Assembly (NCBI RefSeq): GCF_003932955.1 | Contig: NZ_QOVY01000016.1 | Span: 1-60,954 of the forward strand | Origin: Chryseobacterium sp. SC28 | GTDB taxonomy: Bacteria > Bacteroidota > Bacteroidia > Flavobacteriales > Weeksellaceae | Direction of reading: 5' to 3' | Length of the DNA stretch: 60,954 nucleotides | In this document: positions 53,741 through 60,954 of the stretch, piece by piece | How the letters are laid out: each line of letters begins with the position of its first letter | Numbering within the stretch: position 1 is the stretch's first letter | The notes under the pieces: generated by a model | Seen by the model: the letters and a program-made list of their open reading frames with translations, nothing else | Database searches by the model: none | Told to the model about the DNA's origin: nothing | Translations under genes and position numbers: made by a program

Positions 53741-53778
53741 AAAATGCCCCAAAACAGTATTTAACTATTTTTGGGGCA
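53741..53778 (-). terminator. Terminator of gap
   Basis: TGCCCCAAAA (53745-53754) and TTTTGGGGCA (53769-53778) form a perfect 10-bp stem. The T-tract is on the minus strand (plus 53736-53744 is A-rich), 37 nt after the gap stop. The plus-strand remnant of the kinase-family gene also ends here. Confidence 0.8.
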
Positions 53779-53814
53779 ATCCCAAATTTTATGGTGATTA
53801 AAAAAATAATCTAA

Positions 53815-54825
<1,011 letters not shown>

Positions 54826-54875
54826 TTAAAATATTAAGGTTTTTTTGTTCAATAAATCTACGAAAAATTAAGCAA

Positions 54876-55862
54876 TTACATCGCCAAAATCTCAGCTATT
54901 TTGAGCAGATCTTTGTCGATTTCGTTATGTTTTTTGATGGCTTCTTCTATGGGTGTGTAGACGATTTTGTTCGATTGCATTCCCACCATCACTTTGTTTT
55001 TTCCTTCCATCAAGCCGATGACCGCGCCATAACCAAGGTTGCTGGCCAGCACCCGGTCTGCACAGCTTGGCGAGCCGCCTCTCTGGATATGCCCTAGAAC
55101 TGTTACCCGGATGTCGTAGTTTGGGAATTCTTTTTTGGTGGCCTTCGCAAGATCATAAATATTTGCTAATTCTTCACCTTCTGCAACCACCACGATGCTG
55201 GACGATTTGCCCACTTTCTCCGCAGTTCTGAAAGTGTTGAACAGATCTTCTATTTTGTCTTTTCTTTCGGGGATCAGGATATCCAAAGCGCCCGTTGCTA
55301 TGCCGCTGTTGAGCGCAATAAAACCGGCATCACGCCCCATCACTTCTACAAAGAAAACACGGTTGTGAGAAGTAGCCGTATCCCGGATTTTGTCGATGGC
55401 ATCCATTGCGGTGTTTAGCGCTGTATCGTAACCGATGGTTTGATCGGTTCCGAAGATGTCATTGTCGATCGTTCCGGGAATACCTATGACTTTGACCCCA
55501 TATTCTTCGTTGAAGATCTTGGCGCCGGTAAAACTTCCGTCGCCCCCGATGCAGACTAAAGCATCGATGCCCAGCTTTTGACATTGCTCAAAGGCTTTCT
55601 TTCGGCCTTCCGGTGTCATAAATTCTTTGGATCTTGCCGATTTGAGGATGGTTCCCCCTTGATTGATAATATTTTTTACGGATCGTGGTCCCATCTTTAT
55701 CACATCACCTGCAATCAGTCCGTTGTAACCCTCGCGGATTCCGTAACAGTCGATATCATAGTGGTTTGCTGTTCTTACAACAGCTCTAAGAGCAGCGTTC
55801 ATGCCCGGAGCATCGCCACCGGAAGTAAAAACTGCTATAGATTTCATGTTGTTTTCTGCCAT
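54876..55862 (-). CDS. pfkA: ATP-dependent 6-phosphofructokinase
   Basis: This enzyme phosphorylates fructose-6-phosphate, the committing step of glycolysis. The ATG at 55862 gives 328 residues; an upstream TTG at 55868 and an internal ATG at 55847 are less likely. Motifs are IAVFTSGGDAPGMNAALRAVVR near residue 9, CIGGDGSFTGAKIF near residue 105 (the Gly after GGD marks an ATP enzyme rather than a pyrophosphate one), PGTIDNDIFGTDQTIGYDTA near residues 130-150 with the catalytic Asp, and VEVMGRDAGFIAL near residue 170. The effector-site residues are less clear. A good promoter lies just upstream; gap follows. Confidence 0.96.
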   Translation of the reverse strand: MAENNMKSIAVFTSGGDAPGMNAALRAVVRTANHYDIDCYGIREGYNGLIAGDVIKMGPRSVKNIINQGGTILKSARSKEFMTPEGRKKAFEQCQKLGIDALVCIGGDGSFTGAKIFNEEYGVKVIGIPGTIDNDIFGTDQTIGYDTALNTAMDAIDKIRDTATSHNRVFFVEVMGRDAGFIALNSGIATGALDILIPERKDKIEDLFNTFRTAEKVGKSSSIVVVAEGEELANIYDLAKATKKEFPNYDIRVTVLGHIQRGGSPSCADRVLASNLGYGAVIGLMEGKNKVMVGMQSNKIVYTPIEEAIKKHNEIDKDLLKIAEILAM

Positions 55863-55880
55863 ATTCAATTTTTTTCAAGG

Positions 55881-55908
55881 CAAATTTACGAAATATGAAC
55901 CATATCAA
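55881..55908 (-). promoter_or_regulatory. pfkA promoter, TTG-N17-TAAATTTG
   Basis: On the minus strand TTG (plus 55908-55906), a 17-nt spacer and TAAATTTG (55888-55881) match the flavobacterial consensus. The -7 box ends 18 nt before the ATG at 55862. The remaining 217 nt to mdh have no gene; TATATTTA (56020-56027) is a weak box on the mdh side. Confidence 0.7.
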
Positions 55909-56125
55909 AGAATGACTTTTATACTATGCTGTAATTATATTTTTTGACAAAGGCTGGAGAAATTTGGTAAATATGACAAATATTAGAATTAATTCCTGCA
56001 GGGGCTGGGGAACTTTTATTATATTTACGACAGTTAAAAAATTTGAAATTATTATCTGATGATTAGGAAATCGCAAGATTCCATTAATATAGAACTAACA
56101 CATTAAAATTATTAAAAATTAAATT

Positions 56126-57052
56126 ATGAAAGTTACCGTAGTTGGAGCAGGCGCAGTGGGAGCAAGCTGTGCAGAATACATCGCGATGAAAAACTTCGCG
56201 GCTGAAGTTGTTTTGGTAGACATCAAGGAGGGTTTTGCCGAAGGAAAAGCAATGGATCTGATGCAGACCGCATCGCTGAATGGATTTGATACCAAAATTA
56301 CCGGAACCACGGGAGATTATTCCAAAACTGCCGGTTCCAAAGTAGCAGTAATTACTTCTGGAATCCCCCGAAAGCCCGGAATGACGCGTGAAGAATTAAT
56401 CGGTATCAATGCGGGAATCGTAAAAGAAGTGGCTCAGAACTTGGTGAAACATTCTCCGGACGTCATCCTCATCGTGGTTTCTAATCCGATGGATACGATG
56501 ACTTATTTGGTTCATAAAACATCCGGACTTCCAAAAGAAAGAATCATAGGAATGGGTGGTGCGTTGGATTCCGCAAGATTCAAATACCGACTGGCAGAAG
56601 CATTGGAAAGTCCAATTTCTGATGTGGACGGAATGGTAATCGCAGCGCATTCTGACACCGGAATGTTACCACTGTACAGCAAAGCAACAAGAAACGGCGT
56701 TCCAGTTTCCGAATTCCTGAGCGATGAGCAAAAAGCTAGCGTAATTGAAGAAACTAAAGTCGGAGGCGCCACATTGACAAAATTATTAGGAACTTCTGCT
56801 TGGTACGCACCGGGCGCGGCAGTTTCTGTGATGGTTCAGGCCATCCTGTGCGATCAGAAAAAAATGATCCCTTGTTCCTTGATGCTGGAAGGCGAGTACG
56901 GACAAAACGACATCTGCTTGGGCGTTCCTGCCATTATCGGAAAAAATGGTATAGAAAAAATCGTGAATATCTCTTTGACCGTGGAAGAACAGTTGAAGTT
57001 TGCAGAAGCCGCCCAGGCCGTTCGCGATGTGAATGGAGATTTGAAGTTTTAA
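56126..57052 (+). CDS. mdh: Malate dehydrogenase
   Basis: This enzyme oxidises malate to oxaloacetate with NAD in the citric acid cycle. It has 308 residues. The start KVTVVGAGAVGASCAEYIAMK is the NAD-binding Rossmann motif, with VLVDIKEGFAEGKAMDL supplying the NAD-selecting Asp near residue 33. Catalytic residues are in GIPRKPGMTREEL near residue 80 (substrate Arg), VVSNPMDTMTYL, GMGGALDSARFKYRLAE near residue 147, and AHSDTGMLPL near residue 173 (catalytic His). The RKPGMTREEL loop distinguishes it from lactate dehydrogenase. It is the LDH-like tetrameric type common in Bacteroidota. It is transcribed divergently from pfkA and ends at a good terminator. Confidence 0.96.
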   Translation: MKVTVVGAGAVGASCAEYIAMKNFAAEVVLVDIKEGFAEGKAMDLMQTASLNGFDTKITGTTGDYSKTAGSKVAVITSGIPRKPGMTREELIGINAGIVKEVAQNLVKHSPDVILIVVSNPMDTMTYLVHKTSGLPKERIIGMGGALDSARFKYRLAEALESPISDVDGMVIAAHSDTGMLPLYSKATRNGVPVSEFLSDEQKASVIEETKVGGATLTKLLGTSAWYAPGAAVSVMVQAILCDQKKMIPCSLMLEGEYGQNDICLGVPAIIGKNGIEKIVNISLTVEEQLKFAEAAQAVRDVNGDLKF

Positions 57053-57084
57053 TTTTTAAGATTTTTGATATAAATAAATCAATC

Positions 57085-57117
57085 AAACCGTCCTGAATAT
57101 TTTGGGACGGTTTTTTA
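57085..57117 (+). terminator. Terminator after mdh
   Basis: AAACCGTCC (57085-57093) pairs with GGACGGTTT (57105-57113), followed by more T. It begins 32 nt after the mdh stop. Confidence 0.85.
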
Positions 57118-57208
57118 TTTTTTGATCCGGTGAATTTTATTGATTTGTTTCATTCTTAGATCCTCAAACTTTAATATAAACTTCATATTCCAAAAACATT
57201 GAATGCCG

Positions 57209-57216
57209 TAAATTTG
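57209..57216 (+). promoter_or_regulatory. -7 box TAAATTTG for pafA
   Basis: TAAATTTG ends 21 nt before the ATG at 57238. Transcription should start about 57221, downstream of the alternative start at 57199, so it fixes the shorter reading frame. Confidence 0.6.
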
Positions 57217-57237
57217 GACTCAATAAAAAGTAATTCA

Positions 57238-58884
57238 ATGTTCAGAAAAATTCAGATTTTTGTTTTAGCGGTTGCTACATTTGGGATTGTCAGTGCGCAG
57301 AAAACCAAATTAAATTCAGGAGAAAGACCCAAATTGGTTGTCGGGTTGGTCGTAGATCAAATGCGTTGGGACTATCTCTACCGATTTGAGAAAAAATTTG
57401 GGCAAGGCGGTTTCCAAAGGCTTTTGGGCGAAGGTTATTCTCTTAATAATGTTCATATTCCCTACATCCCGACGGTTACGGCCATTGGTCATGCCTCTAT
57501 TTATACCGGTTCGGTTCCTTCGATTCACGGCATTGCCGGAAACGATTGGACGGACAGAGATACCGGTAAAAATGTTTATTGTACAACAGATGACAGCGTC
57601 AATCCTGTCGGGACCAACGATAGAAAGATCGGCAGCCATTCACCCAAAAATCTTTGGTCCACCACGGTGACCGATCAGTTGAGAATTGCAAGTAATTTCC
57701 GATCAAAAGTCGTCGGCGTTTCTCTCAAGGACCGCGCTTCCATTTTGCCGGCCGGCCATAATCCCACGGGCGCTTTTTGGTTTGATGACTCAACCGGAAA
57801 TTTCGTTACGAGTTCTTATTATATGAATGAGTTGCCAAAATGGGTAACGGATTTTAACAATCAAAAAATTTCGGAAAAACTATTGGCAAATGGCTGGCAA
57901 ACAGCTTTGCCCATTGCCGAATACACAGAAAGTACGGCCGATAACGCAGAATGGGAAAATCCAGTTGGGACAGCAAAAGAACCCGTTTTCCCATATAAAA
58001 ATCTTTTGGCAGATTACGCAAGTAAAAAAGGCGTCATCCGCACGACACCTTTTGGAAATACTTTGACATTGAAGTTTGCAGAAGCAGCTTTGGATAATTA
58101 TGCTTTAGGAAAAGGCTCGGAAACCGATTTTCTTGCCATCAATCTGGCTTCTACAGATTATGTAGGTCATTCTTATGGCCCCAATTCTATTGAGGTAGAA
58201 GATACTTACATCAGATTGGACCAAGATTTGGCCACGTTTTTCAAAATGCTGGACGAAAAAGTCGGAAAAAACAATTATCTGGTATTCCTCTCCGCAGATC
58301 ACGGCGCTGCCAACGCCGAGGGATTTCTGAAAGCCAACAAAATACTCGGCGGATTCTTTGATGAAGGAATGGCGAAAAATCTGGGCGCCGAATTAGAGAA
58401 AAAATATGCCAATTCTAAATTGGTCTTAGCCGTCGATAATTACCAAATCTATCTCAATCAAAATCTGATCAAAGAAAAAAATCTGGACGAAGAGGATATC
58501 AAAACCACCATCATCAATAGTCTGAACAGAGACCCAAGAGTGCTGTACGCCGTCGATCTCAAGAAAATCGGGTCGTCTGCCATTCCGGAACCAATTAAAA
58601 CCAGAATAATTAATGGTTACAACTGGCAACGGAGCGGCGATATCCAACTGATTTCGCACGACGGAATGTTGCCAAATTATGCAAAAAAAGGGACAACACA
58701 CAGCGTTTGGAATTCCTACGATTCCCACATTCCACTGATTTTTATGGGCTGGGGCATCAAGCACGGCGAGAGCAATGCGGATTATAATATGACGGATATT
58801 GCACCAACTATTTCGGCATTATTGCATATCGAGTTCCCAAGCGGAAACATTGGAAAGCCAATTGCAGAGGTGATTGGAAGGTAA
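57238..58884 (+). CDS. pafA: PafA-type alkaline phosphatase
   Basis: This secreted phosphomonoesterase of the alkaline phosphatase superfamily releases phosphate from many organic esters. From the ATG at 57238 it has 548 residues, close to the 546 of the PafA enzyme from Elizabethkingia (formerly Chryseobacterium) meningosepticum. A signal peptide (FRKIQIFVLAVATFGIVSAQ) is present. Residues matching the known PafA active site are all found with a constant offset of two: nucleophile Thr81 in PTVTAIGH, Asn102 in GIAGNDW, and Lys164/Arg166 in SLKDRASILPAGH. Zinc ligands are visible in VVDQMRWDY, STDYVGHSYGP and LSADHGA. It has its own promoter box and is not linked to other phosphate genes. Confidence 0.94.
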   Translation: MFRKIQIFVLAVATFGIVSAQKTKLNSGERPKLVVGLVVDQMRWDYLYRFEKKFGQGGFQRLLGEGYSLNNVHIPYIPTVTAIGHASIYTGSVPSIHGIAGNDWTDRDTGKNVYCTTDDSVNPVGTNDRKIGSHSPKNLWSTTVTDQLRIASNFRSKVVGVSLKDRASILPAGHNPTGAFWFDDSTGNFVTSSYYMNELPKWVTDFNNQKISEKLLANGWQTALPIAEYTESTADNAEWENPVGTAKEPVFPYKNLLADYASKKGVIRTTPFGNTLTLKFAEAALDNYALGKGSETDFLAINLASTDYVGHSYGPNSIEVEDTYIRLDQDLATFFKMLDEKVGKNNYLVFLSADHGAANAEGFLKANKILGGFFDEGMAKNLGAELEKKYANSKLVLAVDNYQIYLNQNLIKEKNLDEEDIKTTIINSLNRDPRVLYAVDLKKIGSSAIPEPIKTRIINGYNWQRSGDIQLISHDGMLPNYAKKGTTHSVWNSYDSHIPLIFMGWGIKHGESNADYNMTDIAPTISALLHIEFPSGNIGKPIAEVIGR

Positions 58885-59040
58885 AAGAGAGAGTTAGAGA
58901 TTAGAATGTAGAAGTTAGATTGTAATTCTCTGCTTTAATTTTAAGAAAAAATATAAAAACCCAATTTTGTCATTCTCGAAAAATCCAATTATGAAGATTC
59001 CGACAGAATGACATTTTTTTGCAGAAATTTGCAGTTGAAT

Positions 59041-59811
59041 ATGAAATTACAGGAAAAAGACGTTTTCGATTTGCTGGATGAGAAAGCGGATTTCTACAAT
59101 TCTATCGATTTTATCACAGATGATCCGATTCAGATTCCGCACCGTTTTTCTTTGAAACAAGATATCGAGATTGCCGGATTTTTGTCGGCGAGCATCGCTT
59201 GGGGAAACCGGAAGTCCATCATCACTGACGCAAATAAAATGATAGATTTGATGGGGAATTCGCCTTACGATTTCGTGATGAATTTTCAGGATTCTGATTT
59301 GCAAAATATTCCCCAAAAGGCGATTCACAGGACCTTCAATCACGAGGATTTTATCTTTTTTTTAAAGAATTTTCGGCGGATTTATAGCAAGTTTGACAGT
59401 CTGGAAGACGCGTTTCTCCTCAATGAAAACGAAACCGATTTCTATCATTCCATTGAACGTTTCCGAAGTCACTTCATCTCTGAAAAACACCGCGGAGAGA
59501 AGCACTTGAGTTCGCCTTACAAAAACTCGGCCTCTAAAAGGTTGCTAATGTTTTTGCGCTGGATGGTTCGGAAAGACAAAAAAGGTGTGGATTTTGGCAT
59601 TTGGGAAAATATCGACGCGCGGTTTTTATCTCTTCCGCTGGACGTTCATACGGCCAATATTTCGCGAAAACTTGGCATTCTTAGCAGAAAACAAAACGAT
59701 TGGAAAGCCGTTTCGGAATTGGATTTGATTCTTAGAAAATATAAGCCCGATGATCCTGCGATCTATGATTTTGCCTTGTTTGGATTGGGCGTTTCAAAGG
59801 AATTTGAATAA
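59041..59811 (+). CDS. DUF2400 (TIGR02757) family protein
   Basis: The start at the ATG at 59041 gives 256 residues; the ATG at 59008 adds a poorly matching prefix. The family signature is present throughout: FITDDPIQIPHRFSLKQDIEIAGFLSASIAWGNRKSI near residue 20, FLRWMVRKDKKGVDFGIW near residue 175, LPLDVHTANISRKLGIL (Asp201, His203) and DPAIYDFALFGLGVS at the end. It is cytosolic and helical. Function is not established for the family. The LDVHTANISRKLG segment resembles the VDTH region of HhH-GPD DNA glycosylases that holds their catalytic Asp. It stands alone on the plus strand. The next 260 nt (59812-60071) contain no gene, only AT-rich DNA. Confidence 0.85.
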   Translation: MKLQEKDVFDLLDEKADFYNSIDFITDDPIQIPHRFSLKQDIEIAGFLSASIAWGNRKSIITDANKMIDLMGNSPYDFVMNFQDSDLQNIPQKAIHRTFNHEDFIFFLKNFRRIYSKFDSLEDAFLLNENETDFYHSIERFRSHFISEKHRGEKHLSSPYKNSASKRLLMFLRWMVRKDKKGVDFGIWENIDARFLSLPLDVHTANISRKLGILSRKQNDWKAVSELDLILRKYKPDDPAIYDFALFGLGVSKEFE

Positions 59812-60071
59812 AAGAACCGACCCTTTAGGAGCCGGCTCAGTAGATAAAAACATCTCATTTTTTTAGTTAAACAACAACAAAAAAGGACAGCCGACAATGC
59901 TATCCTTAAATTTTTATATCAAATTTAGTTTGAGTGATTCTGATTGAAAATAAATACGCGATCAAAACGATTTTTCTTAATCTTATGATGTAAATTTAGA
60001 AAGAAAAACAATACGGAATGTAAACTGAATGTTAAAATTTCATGCTTATCAACATTTTTTTGTGGATAAGT

Positions 60072-60431
60072 CTAATACTCCTGAATTAGAACTTCGGAGG
60101 GGATATGAAGTTTCTCGCTCAGATTTCTAATCATTTCCAACGAAAGTCTTCTTTTTTTATTCAGAATTTCGCTGGCTCTGCTTTTCAAACCGATGATTTT
60201 TGCCAGATCGTTTTGTGAGAAATTCAGCTGTTCCATTCGGAATTTGATGGCTTCTATTGGGTCGGGAAGTTCTATCGGGAAATTTTCATTCTCATATTTT
60301 TCTAGGAGAATCCCAAGGATTTCCAGTTCATCACCTTCTTTTGAATTTGGTTTTGCATCGAAAATATCTTCCAGCCTTTCCAAAGCTTGCTTGTAATCTT
60401 GTTCGGTTTTTATTGGTTTTAGATTTTTCAT
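60072..60431 (-). CDS. higA: HigA antitoxin (helix-turn-helix)
   Basis: This 119-residue cytosolic antitoxin binds and neutralises the HigB toxin and represses the operon. The N-terminal part (EQDYKQALERLEDIFDAKPNSKEGDELEILGILLEKYE, residues 11-50) is the family's ImmA/HigA-type toxin-contacting region. Residues 60-115 form the DNA-binding HTH: AIKFRMEQLNFSQNDLAKIIGLKSRASEILNKKRRLSLEMIRNLSEKLHIP. The N-terminal helical arm is of the length seen in Bacteroidota HigA. It starts 3 nt after the higB stop, in the toxin-first order typical of higBA. Confidence 0.93.
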   Translation of the reverse strand: MKNLKPIKTEQDYKQALERLEDIFDAKPNSKEGDELEILGILLEKYENENFPIELPDPIEAIKFRMEQLNFSQNDLAKIIGLKSRASEILNKKRRLSLEMIRNLSEKLHIPSEVLIQEY

Positions 60432-60434
60432 TGT

Positions 60435-60728
60435 TTAAATTTTGTTGGCGTCGATTTTATCATATTCTGCGTGAGTTCCGATGAACCTTATCCACATCAT
60501 CGTGTAATCAAAATTAATCTTGACAATCAGTCTGTAATTATTGCCTTTGATATTGAAACAAACCCGATTGTCTTTTAAAATGCTTGCACTTGGGAAATCG
60601 TTTTTCATTTCATTCAGATTTTTCCAATTCGAATTTTCTGCTTCTTGATACCAAGCTTTCAATTGTTGTTCACAATCAGAATGAATTTCCCAGAATTCCC
60701 TCAATATCTTTTTTGCAATAACTCTCAC
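60435..60728 (-). CDS. higB: HigB toxin (ribosome-dependent mRNA interferase)
   Basis: This 97-residue RelE-fold toxin cleaves mRNA on the ribosome when the antitoxin is lost. The start is GTG at 60728; an in-frame stop shortly upstream leaves no ATG. Family features are AKKILREFWEIHSDCEQQLKAWYQEAENSNWKN at residues 5-37, KDNRVCFNIKGNNYRLIVKINFDYTMMWIRFIGTHAEYDKID at residues 52-93, where Arg, His and the GTHAEYDKI ending are hallmarks of HigB. The short leader and the GTG start may keep toxin synthesis low. The promoter and operator are directly upstream. Confidence 0.93.
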   Translation of the reverse strand: MRVIAKKILREFWEIHSDCEQQLKAWYQEAENSNWKNLNEMKNDFPSASILKDNRVCFNIKGNNYRLIVKINFDYTMMWIRFIGTHAEYDKIDANKI

Positions 60729-60740
60729 ACTTATTTTTTA

Positions 60741-60777
60741 CAAATATAAAACAAAAAATTCCCAATATGGGAATTTT
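60741..60777 (-). promoter_or_regulatory. higBA promoter and operator
   Basis: The minus strand reads TATATTTG (60748-60741), a perfect TAnnTTTG ending 12 nt before the higB GTG. Just upstream, AAAATTCCCA (60755-60764) and TGGGAATTTT (60768-60777) form a perfect 10-bp dyad with a 3-nt centre. It covers the -33 region, where HigA binding would block the polymerase. A partial half site (TTGGGAAAA) recurs at about 60789. Confidence 0.7.
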
Positions 60778-60854
60778 AGTTATAATTATTGGGAAAATGT
60801 AATAAATAATAATTGAACTATGTCTTTTTAAACATTCCTACCAGGTCAAACGCA

Positions 60855-60953
60855 TTAAAATTTCAATAACTCCTGCAAGTAATCTAAATTCCAAGAGGCG
60901 ATTTTTCTCATTCTTTTAATGCTTATTTTCTTGTTTTCTGCTTGTTTTTCTTG
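60855..60953 (-). CDS. 3' end of a minus-strand gene cut by the window edge
   Basis: The minus strand is open from the window edge to a stop at plus 60855-60857, reading QEKQAENKKISIKRMRKIAS and then WNLDYLQELLKF. It is basic and helical, like a protein C-terminus, and no family can be named from 32 residues. It would lie upstream of higBA on the same strand. Confidence 0.4.
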   Translation of the reverse strand, partial: QEKQAENKKISIKRMRKIASWNLDYLQELLKF

Positions 60954-60954
60954 T

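Overview
The window is a chromosomal segment of a Bacteroidota bacterium, most likely a flavobacterium of the Chryseobacterium / Epilithonimonas / Kaistella group (Weeksellaceae). The signs are: AT-rich DNA; promoters of the flavobacterial TAnnTTTG type with almost no Shine-Dalgarno sequences; SusC/SusD proteins; a GLPGLI-family protein; a PafA-type alkaline phosphatase; and signal peptides of the MKKI...AQ style. No rRNA, tRNA, CRISPR array or insertion sequence was recognised.

Layout. 1-6.5 kb: a small membrane protein, a DUF2141 protein, a decayed HigA-like antitoxin, then gpmI, an acyl-ACP desaturase, a HAD-type phosphatase, map and a methyltransferase. 6.7-12.5 kb: a three-gene RND efflux operon (adaptor, pump, outer-membrane channel). 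12.6-14.7 kb (minus): metG, whose linker carries an in-frame copy of what looks like a dispersed intergenic repeat. 15.1-30.1 kb: an alpha-glucan (starch/maltodextrin) utilization locus with susC, susD, two SusE/SusF-like starch-binding lipoproteins, a GH97 alpha-glucosidase, a GLPGLI protein, a GH13 amylase, a KilA-N protein, an NTF2-like secreted protein and an MFS maltose-type transporter. An AAACGTTT operator-like site lies upstream of susC. 30.1-31.9 kb (minus): a secreted sulfatase.

32.1-51.5 kb is mostly housekeeping: purD, guaA, an M1 peptidase, dusB, a lipoprotein cytochrome c, a GH144-type glucanase, lysS, gltB-gltD, gyrB and a DUF3298 lipoprotein. 51.5-53.8 kb: a DUF6526-like membrane protein and a diacylglycerol-kinase-family gene. 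The last 191 bp of the kinase gene are repeated about 0.8 kb downstream, on the far side of a frameshifted secreted-protein gene. 53.8-58.9 kb: central carbon genes (gap and pfkA on minus, mdh on plus) and pafA. 59.0-60.9 kb: a DUF2400 protein, an intact HigBA toxin-antitoxin module with a clear operator, and the 3' end of a further minus-strand gene.

How the genes fit together. The glucan locus is a Sus-type pathway: SusD and the SusE/F-like proteins bind starch at the surface, SusC imports oligosaccharides, GH13 and GH97 trim them, and the MFS carrier moves the sugars across the inner membrane. gpmI, pfkA, gap and mdh process the carbon, and gltBD assimilates nitrogen. The less ordinary features are repeat-driven: the 191-bp duplication, the repeat inside metG, the repeated palindrome-plus-leader around the GLPGLI gene, and two promoters placed so close to the start codon that the mRNAs should be leaderless.
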